Shown here in pieces: positions 1 through 11,302 of a stretch of 64,000 bases of DNA; position 1 is the first letter of the stretch; each line of letters opens with the position of its first letter. The notes under the pieces were generated by a model. That model was not told the DNA's origin. It did no database searches and worked only from the letters and a program-made list of their open reading frames with translations. The translations under genes were made by a program, and so were the position numbers. Origin of the DNA: Linnemannia schmuckeri (lineage: Eukaryota; Mortierellomycota; Mortierellomycetes; Mortierellales; Mortierellaceae). The stretch spans positions 1,364,001 through 1,428,000 of the forward strand of contig JANATG010000003.1 of NCBI GenBank assembly GCA_029449235.1, written 5' to 3'.

Positions 1-3000
1 TGGAAACCAACAACTTACGTGAGGCTTGAGATCAGGACATTTGTTACACTGGCATGCAAGGATCTTATTGAGCAGAACTTGCTTCTGCGCCAAGTTCTCT
101 CGAAACTCCAAATCCTTGATCTTGCTCCAATTGAACTCATTGACCAGCCCGGCATGGCGTTCGTCAATCTCCTCGACGTACTGGTTCAATTCCCGACGAA
201 CCTTGGCTAAAGCCTGCATATCCTTCCGAATGATCGCCTCGACATTGATTCCTGGGAGGGTGGTATCGGTAATTGTAAAGATATCATGGTATGTCACGGC
301 TTCGACGGCCTGGCTGGTCTGTTGGTGGTTGAAAGTCTTGAGTCGCGTGACAGGGATCAAGACCTCTTTGTCCAGAGCCGACGCATCTATTAGTTCAAAT
401 AAAGTAAGCAAAGTTGTCAGTACGAGCTGACAGAGGCTGTTATACGTGCACAAAATCAGAATGGTAGTGGAGATATTTACCCTCCTTTGAGGCAAATTCA
501 GTCAGGATGCAGCACCAGAACGACTTGGCCTGCTTGGCCGCCATGTCTGCCTCTGCCACTGTCTTGAGAATAACCGCTGGGGTATTTCTATGGAACTTGA
601 TACCATGTATAAACGCGTTAAGCTCACAGGCTCCTGAATATATTACAAGAGGTTTAAAAGGACCATCAGAAAAGTTTCGACGCCAAGGAAACACTTACAG
701 TGCTGTTCAGGATGACGATACGACCGGCGCTCAGCGCCTTGATACCAAACGTTTGCCTAACAATCTTGTCCATAAGCTGGTGATTGATCGTGATCATCTT
801 GGATGAGCTGTTGTAGAACTCCTCAATGTCCTTATTGCAGATGAAGCAGTCAAGTCTCTTTAGGCTCTCCATCGACTTTGCGCTCTAATATATACGAGTA
901 TCACAAAAATATCGATTGGTGCGCGTTCAATACCCAACACATTGACTATACACAGCACGTTAAGGGGTTTTTGTCACTAGGTAAGTTTACCTCCGCAAAG
1001 AGCTTCTCCTTCTCGGGCATGGTCTTTTGGGCAGAGTTCTCAGAGAAACTGCGCTTGATCATCTCTTCAACACGCAATGCCTCCACACGAAGCAAGTTTA
1101 GAATCATGTTGTAGGTCAGACGGAACTGGGACTGCAGCTTTGTAGCCTTGCCCAACAGCATCTCCTGCAACTCGATCACCTGTAGACGTTACATAATCGG
1201 AGAGTATGTACGCGGTTAGTAATCATTTTTACCAAGAGAAGAGTGGCGGCGGTTCAGGAAAGCTTTCGACAGAGCACGGTAAGATCTCAGACATACCTCT
1301 GGAGGAGAATCGCCGTTGCAGGCAATGATGACCAGTCCTGTCGAGTCCAATCCTCGACGTCCTGCACGTCCAGACATCTGCGTGTATTCGCCTATGATCC
1401 ACATAATAGCAAGTGTTAAAAATTGGCTTGAAGACTAAGCTCATATCCAAGTAAAACATAGCAACAGCAGTGTTCTTACCTGGCAGGAGGTTGCGGAAAC
1501 TGTGTCCATCGTGTTTACGGATACCCGAGAAGACGACCGTACGAGCCGGCATGTTCACACCCTGTTAGTGTAAAGAGGCACGGATGAATCACTGAAGTGC
1601 CAACGACTTGTATAAAGAGACGCCAGTTTCTTTTGCAGGTTGACAACGACGAAAGTACTTACCATTGCAAAAGTCTCTGTGGCGAACAGGACCTTGACCA
1701 ATCCACGCGCAAACAAGATCTCAACCATCTATAGCCACAGCAAGCAAAGACGAGAAGCTGTTAGTAATCCTATACAAGAAGTAAAAGCAGCCTTATTAGC
1801 ATCCAACAAGAAAGCTTGCTACCTACCTCTTTGATGATGGGCAAGAGGCCAGAGTGATGGACGGCAATACCTCTGCTGAGCAGATCCCGCATTCTCTGGA
1901 TCTGAGGCAGCTCACGATCAGTGCCGTGGAGTCGAACAAGTGACTTTTCGAAAAAGACGTGGACTTCACTCTTCTGAGACGAAGTCATCAGATCCGTGCT
2001 CGACAAACTGGTGGCGTTCTCCTCGCACTTCTTCTTTGAAAACGTAAAGACAACGACGGGTAACAGCTCTTTCTTGTTGAGGTAGGCAACCAGGTGCGTA
2101 AATAGGTTCTTATCCATTGTGCTGTTCCTCCATCCACCACCACCTCCAAAGTTTCCACCGCCACGTCCTCCACCTCCACCCCCACGCCCTCCGCCACGAC
2201 CTCCCCTCTGCGAGGCCTTGAGATCAACTTCCTTTTTGGCCATCGCATCGGCCGCGCTCTTATAACCAAGAGGCAGCCACGTCTGCTTGGCATCGACAAT
2301 CTTATGAACTTCGCGGCCTGCAAAGAGATGATGCTCGAGAGGAACGGGGCGCTTAGGCGTACTGATCACATAGATATCTTTCTTCTTGGTGCGTCCAACC
2401 CAGTCGGCAAACTCCTTGGTGTTGGGGACCGTTGCCGACAAGAGAATCAGCGTGACGTGAGCGGGCAGCATGATGATGACCTCCTCCCAAACGACTCCAC
2501 GTTCCAGATCGTTCACATAATGGACCTCGTCAAAGATGACAAACTCGACATCACGGATCAAATCGGCACCGCGGTAGAGCATACTCCTAAGAATCTCGGT
2601 AGTCATGATCAGACAGGAAGCCTCGGGGTTGATCTGAACATCTCCTGTCAGGATACCGACCTCCTCGAACGTGCCCTTGAAGTCGCGGAACTTTTGATTC
2701 GAAAGTGCCTTGATGGGTGAGGTATAGATGGCCTTGGTCATGTGCTTAGCTGCCAATGCAATTGCATACTCGGCCACCACCGTCTTTCCGGCACTGGTAT
2801 GGGCGGCCACAAAGACACACTCACCCTTCTCCAGATGGTAGACGGCCCGCTTCTGGAAAGTGTCGAGCTCGAAGGGAAAGTCGTGCGCCATTTCTGGGAC
2901 ATGAGTGTAAAAGTCGTCGAAGGGAGCATTGACGTCGACAACATGAGCCCATTCGCGCCCCTTGCCCTGTGCTGCTGTGATGGCTCGTTTAGGTGCTGCA

Positions 3001-4126
3001 ACCGGAACGACACTGTCGAGGATGGCATCGACTTCGTCAGGCGTCTCGGACTCGGTATCTGGAACTGGTGCTGCTGTGGTGTCTGTTGTTTCTGTCGCTG
3101 TTGATTCTTCGGTCTCTGACCGGTTCACTGGGTCAAGGAGGGCCTCAAAATCAGTATCCTCCTCCACAGTCTGTCCCGAAAGAAGATCGGCAATGTTAAA
3201 CAAACCACCCTTGTCTGATTCCTCAGCAGTCGTCTCCTGATCCGAAAAGAGACCCCGATTAAAGCCAGGAGGAATGGTCAGGATCTCCTCAGAGTCCAGA
3301 GACAGGCCCTCGACAATGGTCCTTGCGATATCAACATCATCCATTCCGAGCGCATCCCTTTCCGCCTCCAAGATGCTCGCGCCTTGGATCTCCTGGGCAT
3401 CCAATCCACCGGGCGTGAAGGGAAAGTATCCGGCTTTACCACGGACAAAATCCGTCCGCTTTCCAGGCGCACGGGAGAAGCTGGTCGAATTTTTGGCGGT
3501 CATGATGGAAGTCGAGGCGACAGTGCTGGATCCGACGAGATGAGTGGTGCGCAAGCTCTTTTCATAGTAGCCTCCACGTTGACCGTAGACGTTGTGAGGC
3601 TCGAGTGTGAGGGTTGCTTCGGCGGGCGAAGGTTCCATTGAAAGAAGGGTGGTGAACTCTTGGTCGCGGTCGAAAAGCTCCTGACATTTGTTCAGCCATT
3701 CGGTCGAGAAGGTGCTGCTGGGGAAGAGGTGTTCGCGCTCAATATCCTTTTTAATCTGGTCGTACGTCTGTGGTCCCACGATCGATTCTGGAAGCTATTC
3801 ACGCCAAAGAAAGTAAATAAAGCAATGTGTCAATGGGCTTTGTTCTCGATGTATTGAGTGCAACAACTCTTATAAATCCTGCTCATATAATCCAGAAATC
3901 CATACTTGAAATTTATCGGGGAGTGCGCTCGCGTCCACGCCGGGGAAAGCTGCGGCTTTGAGACGCGCCAACAGGTCGCTTGTGTCTACAGAGATCATTC
4001 AATTCAGAGAAGCAATATAGAAGAGATGAGTTACGCTTTTTTATTTCTTTGTACGTGTTCTTTGTAATTTGACCCTGCCACGGTGTCCTTTGAGTATGTT
4101 CCTGCATTTGTACCTTGGCTGGCCAT
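1..4126 (-). CDS. SKI2: Ski2 superkiller-complex RNA helicase (3' end beyond window)
   Basis: DExH-box helicase of the cytosolic Ski complex, which feeds RNA to the exosome for 3'-5' mRNA decay. Ten exons are seen: 4126-4114, 3985-3906, 3794-1827, 1728-1663, 1561-1480, 1391-1297, 1179-991, 884-699, 595-481 and 386-19. They join in frame to about 1054 residues, and a GT donor at 18 shows that the gene continues off the left edge. Visible motifs are the Walker A loop AHTSAGKT, the DEVH box in FDEVHYVND, SATVPN, and motif VI in QMSGRAGRRGLDSTG. The last seen residues, CNKCPDL, match the Cys-rich spacer before the family's C-terminal domain. An RGG/Gly-rich stretch (about 2141-2214) sits between the two RecA domains. 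The start, MASQ on a 13-base exon, is chosen by splice continuity and starts a conserved-looking N-terminal peptide. The SKI2 call is firm; the tiny first exon is less so. Confidence 0.93.
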
Positions 4127-4494
4127 TGTGTGAAGTGATGTCGTGAACTGGTAAGTTGGTTGCTCAGGTTCAAGTCTATAAAATAATCGTTGTCCTGACT
4201 AAGCCACCGATTCCCACATTTGGCCCAGCTCAAGTCTAGGTGCACCTGACTTATTAGCAGTGATTGCCTCCCCCGCGTCGGAGAGTCCAGGGCCCTTTCA
4301 AAAATGGGTGAGCAGCGAAGGTTTGTGGGCGCAACCCCTCCTCGGCTCAGTTCGCTCTTCGCAGCAGGTCAAAAGGGCAACCTTTTCTTCTCCACAATTG
4401 CCGCCCATTCATCTCTTATTTCCTTTCTCTTTCCTTCTTCCATCCTTTTCAACTCTCGTCCCACTCTCCACCCACTACCAAAAACTACATCACC
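4127..4494. promoter_or_regulatory. Divergent intergenic region, SKI2 / isochorismatase gene
   Basis: About 370 bp separates the two divergent start codons and must hold both promoters. The plus-strand side becomes CT-rich towards the ATG at 4495 (CACC context), as is common in fungal core promoters. I see no clear TATA box. Confidence 0.4.
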
Positions 4495-5708
4495 ATGTCT
4501 GCTCTTCGTAACGTCGGCCGTGTCCATCAAAAGACAACTGCATTCTTCCTCTGCGACATTCAGGAAAAGTTCAGAACCCACATCTTCCAGTACCCCTCCG
4601 TCGTCGCCACCGCCCAAAAGATGGTACCCTCCCTCTCACTATCATATCTTGCTCATTTTTTGTTGACACGCCGACCTAGTGCACAAATTCTTATCCCAAC
4701 CCAACAACCCCTGTTTGTATGCCAATTAAATATAGATTGCTGCCCACAAGGTGCTCGATATCCCATTGATTGTCACTGAGCAGGTTCGTTGATTTTTTTG
4801 TTGTGCTTGTGTGTGTATGCATTGGTGCCGTGAGAAAAAAAATATTATGGTGGTTGCATACATTATGTCTAGTTCCATTCTCCTTATGACACATCCCACA
4901 TTCCCGTCTTGACCCGACATGCAAAAAAATAGAACCCCAAGGCATTAGGCGCAACCGCCGCTGAACTGGACTTGTCGCAGGCAAAGGTCAACTATCCCAA
5001 GACAAAGTTCTCCATGTATCTCCCCGAGGTCGAGAAGGAGCTCAAGGGCATCAAGTCCGTCGTCCTCTTTGGCATCGAAGTATGTGACGTCGCTATATTT
5101 TGATTGAGTGCAGTGTTGGCAAGCCAAAGGTCTTTTTTTATGTATGATCAAAGTCTTCGGCTCGCTATTTCAAAACGCGTCACTATCTCTTTGTCTTCTA
5201 ACTCTGCTCCTTTATGTGCATAGTCCCACGTTTGCGTGCTTCAAACGGCCTTGGATCTGTTGGAGAACAACTATGATGTCCATGTGCTTGCTGATGGTGT
5301 GTCCAGCATGAACAGCTATGAGATTGAGCACGCCTTGAACGTAAGTTTGCTCTCCTCTTTCGGACTATACGTTTTTTCAGTTGTCGCAAATTCCCATCGG
5401 TCTTCCCGAAATGTTCAACCCTCGGAACTCTCCTTCAGAAAACATCATTTTGCAGCAAATGAACTTACCCAACAAACGCTCTCTTGTATCTTCTTTGTTC
5501 TTCTCTATATGTTATCATCTCCGTCAATTTTCCGGAAAACACATAGCGCGTCAAATCTGCAGGTGGATATGTCACAACGAGCGAGTCGATCCTCTTCCAG
5601 CTGCTTGGAGATTCCAAGCACGAAAAGTTCAAGATGATCTCGAACCTTGTCAAGGAGACCAAGGAGGCGACTGCAGGAAACAAGCTGTTCTTCAAGAGCA
5701 ACATCTAA
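4495..5708 (+). CDS. Isochorismatase-domain hydrolase (ISOC1/2-like)
   Basis: Cysteine hydrolase of the isochorismatase superfamily, similar in size to ISOC1/ISOC2. Exons 4495-4623, 4736-4783, 4933-5079, 5224-5340 and 5547-5708 join to about 200 residues. The N-terminal LCDIQEKFR holds the catalytic Asp, IVTEQ and then NPKALG follow, and FGIESHVCVLQTALDLL supplies the nucleophile Cys context. The C-terminal TTSESILFQLLGDS is typical of the eukaryotic ISOC group. The substrate of this group is unknown; siderophore isochorismate is not implied. Intron 4 (5341-5546) contains an open stretch that could be a retained or cassette exon, but direct splicing gives the family sequence HALNRVKSAGGYVTTSE. 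Single-domain metabolic gene, divergent from SKI2. Confidence 0.88.
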
Positions 5709-5827
5709 AAATGCATGTCAGGATCTTCCTTTTATACCGGCACCAACTATCACCACACTCACCCACCCAACCACGACCATCATCTCCTATCCTGTATCTG
5801 TGTACAAAAGACATCAACGACGATTGA

Positions 5828-5833
5828 AATAAA
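5828..5833 (+). terminator. Candidate poly(A) signal AATAAA
   Basis: AATAAA lies 120 bp past the stop codon of the isochorismatase-like gene, a usual distance for a fungal cleavage signal. Confidence 0.5.
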
Positions 5834-7205
5834 AGAATCAACAGCGGAAACGTTGGTCCAAGTTCAATATATCATTGGACAATGAAGACGGAGGATGAAG
5901 GTTCTATGGGGCCAAAAAAAATAAGGCCCATCTCCTTGTACTTTGTCTTCTCCTGTTATTGTTTCCTAATTTAAGGAGTTTCCTTGCATCACCTTATTAT
6001 TACGCCCCTTCGAGCCCACTCGCCTCTTTTCACGCAATGGGCAAAAATACTCGGACAAGTCTGTGCGGACGTGAGCGCCCGGTGCGATAAGAATATAGGA
6101 GTTTTTCTTATAAGTTGCTCTCTTGTGCTCCTCCAGTCTACTTCTTTCACTCCAGCTCTCGTTACCGCGTTGTCTGTGCCTTTACCATCGCTATTGCTCA
6201 GTTCTACGTCCATTTCGCTATATTGTTTTGGACAGCAGGCTTGCAAAATGGCTGCATTAGTTTGCCTTTGTTCATTCGCCTTTTGAGAGCATATGAGGCA
6301 AACAACTGAGCTAGCCGAATTTGTGGAGAGCTATTTCTGGGGAAGATGACTACAAATACAAAGAGGAAGCCCTTGGTTGACCATGGCGTAAAGACTAGTT
6401 AGCATGGCCATTTTAAATACTGTTTGGCTCAACTTGATGCAGACAAGGAAGGTGTTTATTATGAGTTCGAGTAAGAACGGCCCTTGTGTTCAGGGAAAAT
6501 ACGGAAAAAAAGGTGAAGAATGAGATCTGATCGGTCATCTGTCGAAGTCAATTTATTCAAAAATCAGGAACGCGACACGCGATCCTCTCCCGATTATTCA
6601 TTTTTCAGGCACGAAAAACAATCAAACAGTCAGACGACGATCAAGAGGACTTAACAAAAGGACAAAAAATTAAAACGACGTGGTGGGTCGTCATGTTGTA
6701 CACTGTCACTGTCACGATCGTTTTGATGGCTAATGTTCTGACTGGTAGCTCGTAGCGATAAGGGGCCCTATCGCTCATCAAGAGGTAAACAGGTGGGCGT
6801 ATCAAGAGAACAGCTCACAGTTCAAAGTGATTAATTGCCCCCACTCTTGTCCTTGTCATTCGATCAACCTAAACATGTATCATTTGTTTGTAGCCCCTCG
6901 GTGTTGACAATGTCAACTTGCTAGTCTATTGTGTCAAAAAATTCAATGCACCTCATATGAGGTAAACTTTTCAAGACTTGTCCTGGTTGCTCAGGAGCTA
7001 CGTGTGTGTTTTATGTGAAGTATGTAGTGCGAGAAAAATGGGATAGGATGCAAGTGAGCAACCAAAAACCAAAAATGCTAACAAAGGCGGCTACGTACTG
7101 CATGATATAACAACGAGAAAGAAAAGGAGCTGCAAACACAAATGAACACATAAACAAGCAGCAACATTTTTAGAACCATTTTGTTTACTGCTGGATGGTC
7201 CATGT

Positions 7206-7250
<45 letters not shown>

Positions 7251-8194
7251 CTTGTGGTGGCATCATGGCGTTTGTCGTCGTTGCTGCTGCTGCCTTTTTA
7301 TTACTATGCCTATGTCCATGTGCATGTGTGCATGTGTGCCTTGACCACCATTGCCCTTTTTTTTTATTTTCTTCGGCCCATCAATGCTGGTAATTATGCA
7401 ACCCTTTTTTTCTTTCTTCGTTTCCCTTTCTTTCCTCATCCTTTCTGTCTTCATCTTCTCGTTTTCATTTCTCATATCATTTCTCCTTCCCGTCGCATTC
7501 ACCCATTCACCTATTTATTCAATCTTTCACTCTCCTCTCGTTCAGCTCTTCGTAGTTCCCTTCCTAGTTCTTTTCCTTTTGAACCTTTGCATTATACTGA
7601 TCCTTGCTGCATCATCCAGCCATCCAACCATCATCCCGTTACCCTCTTCCTTAAACACTTGCCATTGACTTCACTGCACCCTTCTTTTCTCTCCTTCAAC
7701 CTTCCTTGCCCATATTATTTCATTCTTTTTCACTTCGTTCATCTTCTCTCTCCTGTCTTCCTAACCATACAGCAATCAATTACCCTTTTCAATCCTCCTC
7801 TCCATTGACGTTCCTAGTCCTAAAACAAGTCGCCACACCTCCTCCCTTCAAACCTCAACAACGTCCTTTATCCTTCAAGGAGTTGTCTGCCAACCCCATC
7901 CTCATAACAAAAACACCCGAGGAAACAATAATATATCACCTCCGCAATTCACATCCGTGCAACTGCTCCTGCACTCCTTTTGCACGTTTTTTATTTCCTT
8001 TTGTCACGCTCTTGTATTTCTTTTTCTTTCGTCTCCTTTTATTCCCTCACTTCCTTTTGTTTCTTTCCTTTGTCAAAACATCAACTCTGTATTTCCTTCC
8101 TTACACTCTGGCAAAAGCTGTGCTAGCCGACTTTCACTTATCCACATCTCAACATCCCTTATCCTCATCCTCACATCACTACCTCCAAAAAAAC
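5834..8194. other. Intergenic, no supported gene
   Basis: Short ORFs here have no recognisable protein content. The region holds the T43 homopolymer (7208-7250). From about 7400 on it is strongly pyrimidine-rich, and this is probably the promoter and 5'UTR of the Ser-rich gene at 8195. The reading frame of that gene is open back to 7706, but the added residues (Phe/Leu/Ser/His mixtures) look like translated CT-rich DNA. Confidence 0.55.
7208..7250. repeat. T43 homopolymer
   Basis: Uninterrupted run of 43 T on the plus strand, the longest in the window. It lies about 945 bp upstream of the start codon at 8195. Confidence 0.95.
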
Positions 8195-10813
8195 ATGGGA
8201 ATCCCTATTGAGCTCCCCTCCTCACCAGCACCCAGGTCCAGGCCGTGCCATTCAGCCAAACCCTCTTGGTCAAGTTCTGCCCAACACTTTCAATCTCCAT
8301 CCTCTTCATCCTCCACCTCATCGTCATCTTCTTTCACTTCTTTGTCTTCTTCGTCTTCCGCAGGATATTCGAACCCATTTCCTGTGGTTCCTCCAGCATT
8401 GTCCTTGGCTCGTCAACAACTCCTTCAGGACACTCGGCCACCATTGACCTCGCTGGCCTATCATCCTCCTCCTCTTTCCCATTCACAATCGCTAACCTCT
8501 CAACAACGCACTCTTTCATCGCATTCTTCTTCAGTCTATGGTTCCTATCACTCTTTCCCTTCTCCTTCCTCTCTCCAAGGGAACAATGGCCCTAGCGTGG
8601 ATCAAAGCACATGGATACAGCAAGTCCAGGCGGATTTTCCAGCAGCTTCAGTTTCCGCTTCAACGACCGCCGCTGTCGCCGAAGAGACGGAGATCCAATC
8701 GCCTTCGCCCACCCGTGCAGCGCGTCCCCATCCAAACCTTCGTCGGATCAGTCGTGTCCCTGTCTTCATGGCCTCTCCCTCTGGCTCTGGCTCTAGCTCT
8801 GGCGCTGGTTCCGGATCTACAGGAATGACGAATACTTTCTCTGTCAGATCTGCTCCTGTTGCATCGACATCGATATCGACTTTTAATAATGACTACTACA
8901 GCAGCGCTATGGTGCGAGGAGCAACAGTACCAACAGCTGCAACGTCAAATATGGACAGCATCATGATGTCTGGTTCACCACCACCCGCCTCACAGCCAAG
9001 ACCGATTTGGCATCCTTCCTCGCCCTCTCTAGTCCACTACTTGACTCGACCTCTTCCGCCTCTTCCTCGTCCATCTTCTACATCCACAACCTCCAGCACT
9101 TCGCACACCGTGGAACCTTATCCACACCAACTACAACCTTTTCGGCAAGAACAGCAAGAACAGCCTCTTCTTCCTCAGGAACTTGTATCTTGGAACTATC
9201 GATTCGTTAACATGAACCATGCTGACAACCACAATCGACCAGAGGCGGTCACCCTGGGTGGAGGTGGGAGTGGGATGATGCATGGATACTACTATGAAGA
9301 CGACCGACTTCGTCATGACCATTCACCCATTATGCGATCTTACCACCAGCAGCAGCATTATTATTCTGCAGGCTCTTTGTCTACAGGAGGAGGAACAGCG
9401 ACAGCAGTGACTATGACAGGGATGACAGGGGCGACTGCATCTGTTAATGCGAATATTACTGCTTTCTCGTCCTCGTCTGCATCGTTGCTTGCCCCACGAC
9501 CTCGTCATTACAACTCGATGCGAGGAGGAAGTGAAGGGACTGGTGCTGACGACATTGACGAGGAGGAATGGATACTTCAGCAGCAGCAACAACAGCAACA
9601 ACTACTGTCAGAGCGCCATTCCCGTCATCGCCCTACACTAGCTAGTCGAGAGCGCGAGCTCCAACTCCAGCGAGAACGACAAAGTGAACAACAGCTTCAT
9701 CACCATCACCTCCACCACGGACAAACAACTCTTTCCCCTACCCCCCTCTTGTCGCCTTCGTCACCGTCGTCACCCTCTCATAGCAGTCATAGCAGCCAGG
9801 GCAGCAGCGACAGCAGCTCTAGCTCGACTTTGATGACCCCAGTACCGTCGTTTCTGCAAGGTCATCCAACGGTCGCCAGGACCCTGATCCGCGCAGATGC
9901 CTTTCAGCAAGGGGTGATCCATATCTACCCCGAGAACCATGCCCCGATCAGGATGTATGGTCGGCCCATCCTCACTCCCACTTCTCCTCCTCTTCATGCT
10001 CATCCTTCTCTTTCTTCACCTTCTCCTTTGACTCCGCGTTCTTCTCATGCAGCAACAGCAGCGACCTTGCCGTTTGTTTTGACTGATAGCAATGACTATG
10101 TCGCATCTGTCATCGATCAAGGCCACGACAATGAATTGACGGTTCACATCCCTGCGCGTCCATTGGCAACGCCTCCCTCCTCTGCAGGTTCATCCTCCCC
10201 CGCCACCACTCTTTCATCACCGCCATCCCCCATCCTCCTCTCCCCAATCCCGTCCCTTCCTCCACCTGCAGTAACAACAGCAACAACGATCCTCTTGACA
10301 CAAGTATCACAGGAGATCTCCGAAACAACATCCTCAACTTCCTCCGCATCGGTATTGACATCGCGATCAGACGGCGAAGGAGTAACAACACCCCTCTTGG
10401 CTCGCCCTCCCTCTGCAGCCTTGTCCCCCGTCTTGACCAGCGGAGAGTTGTATCGATTCTCCTCGTCCTCCGCCTCCTCCATTTCATCATCATCTTCGGC
10501 AGGAGCATTTTCTGGATCGCCACAAACACTTTCCTCCCCGTCCTCTTCTTCCATGTCATTAACTTTATTGCGGCCTTCAACTATGCAAGCCTCAAGGCCT
10601 CAGAGCGTTGCATTGTCAGCCGAGGAAGAAGAAGCAGAAGAGGAGGATGATGCAGGTAAAGAGGGGTTTGAGGAACTACCAGACATCGAGACTCATCGCC
10701 AGCATCAACAGCATTATCGCGCAGACCATGGGGCTCGTTTACTAAGCGGTGACCCTGATCGGGATCAACAGCAGGATCAGCCACCGGTCCATCCACTGGA
10801 GCAGTTTCCATAA
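8195..10813 (+). CDS. Large Ser/Pro/Gln-rich disordered protein, unknown function
   Basis: Single open exon of 872 residues, starting at an ATG preceded by an A-rich leader (CAAAAAAACATGG). No known domain is seen. Composition changes along the chain: Ser homopolymers (residues about 30-55), Gly/Ser runs, poly-Gln (about 465-475), a His cluster, Ser/Pro blocks, and a Glu/Asp patch (EEEEAEEEDD) near the C-terminus. The less biased stretch around 9850-9975 (FLQGHPTVARTLIRADAF, then HIYPENHAPIRMYGRP) has normal codon use, confirms the frame and may be the conserved core. Such proteins are often signalling or polarity scaffolds in filamentous fungi, but nothing here proves it. A second frame is also long and open in two places (see findings). 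AATAAA follows at 10965. Confidence 0.75.
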   Translation: MGIPIELPSSPAPRSRPCHSAKPSWSSSAQHFQSPSSSSSTSSSSSFTSLSSSSSAGYSNPFPVVPPALSLARQQLLQDTRPPLTSLAYHPPPLSHSQSLTSQQRTLSSHSSSVYGSYHSFPSPSSLQGNNGPSVDQSTWIQQVQADFPAASVSASTTAAVAEETEIQSPSPTRAARPHPNLRRISRVPVFMASPSGSGSSSGAGSGSTGMTNTFSVRSAPVASTSISTFNNDYYSSAMVRGATVPTAATSNMDSIMMSGSPPPASQPRPIWHPSSPSLVHYLTRPLPPLPRPSSTSTTSSTSHTVEPYPHQLQPFRQEQQEQPLLPQELVSWNYRFVNMNHADNHNRPEAVTLGGGGSGMMHGYYYEDDRLRHDHSPIMRSYHQQQHYYSAGSLSTGGGTATAVTMTGMTGATASVNANITAFSSSSASLLAPRPRHYNSMRGGSEGTGADDIDEEEWILQQQQQQQQLLSERHSRHRPTLASRERELQLQRERQSEQQLHHHHLHHGQTTLSPTPLLSPSSPSSPSHSSHSSQGSSDSSSSSTLMTPVPSFLQGHPTVARTLIRADAFQQGVIHIYPENHAPIRMYGRPILTPTSPPLHAHPSLSSPSPLTPRSSHAATAATLPFVLTDSNDYVASVIDQGHDNELTVHIPARPLATPPSSAGSSSPATTLSSPPSPILLSPIPSLPPPAVTTATTILLTQVSQEISETTSSTSSASVLTSRSDGEGVTTPLLARPPSAALSPVLTSGELYRFSSSSASSISSSSSAGAFSGSPQTLSSPSSSSMSLTLLRPSTMQASRPQSVALSAEEEEAEEEDDAGKEGFEELPDIETHRQHQQHYRADHGARLLSGDPDRDQQQDQPPVHPLEQFP

Positions 10814-10964
10814 TGAATACATGAGATATTACTGGAGAATGACAGGTGACAGAGGCGGGAGAGGTGGAGCCAATTCCAGTGGGCAGCAAGACGAGTCAGG
10901 TCCAGAGTCATGAACTGGACCTGACTGGGAGGAACAACGCAGGCTCAGAAGAAAAAACTTCAAG

Positions 10965-10970
10965 AATAAA
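10965..10970 (+). terminator. Candidate poly(A) signal AATAAA
   Basis: AATAAA 152 bp after the stop codon of the Ser-rich gene ending at 10813. Confidence 0.45.
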
Positions 10971-11135
10971 GTGGTCATTTCATGCACACTGTGTGGTGTA
11001 GGTCCAGGGGCCATTGTGTGTATTCTCAGGAAGGGTCCTCTGTGTGCGAGAGACGGATCGATGCCAAAGTAAAGAAAAAAGGGAAAAAAGAAAAGCGAAA
11101 GCAAGGGGGTGGCACACACACACCACACACTCGCG

Positions 11136-11145
11136 GATAAAAAGG
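11136..11145 (+). promoter_or_regulatory. TATA-like element of the PEPCK gene
   Basis: GATAAAAAGG about 160 bp upstream of the PEPCK start codon. A CT-rich stretch (about 11165-11280) lies between it and the ATG, the usual layout of a strong fungal promoter with a pyrimidine-rich leader. Confidence 0.4.
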
Positions 11146-11302
11146 ACAGGAAGAAAAAGCACTCCCTTTTTCTTTTCCTCTCTTTTTTTTCTTCTTTTTC
11201 TTTTCATCGATTACTTGTCTCCCCTCTCCCCTCTCCTTTCATTGTACATACTCATTCCTATCCTCCTCTCATCTCACCGCTCAAGAACCAAGAAAAAAAA
11301 CC

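Noticed and set aside
7706..8194. N-terminal extension of the Ser-rich gene from the open frame
   Set aside because: Phe/Leu/Ser/His-rich residues come from pyrimidine tracts; the first well-placed ATG is at 8195.
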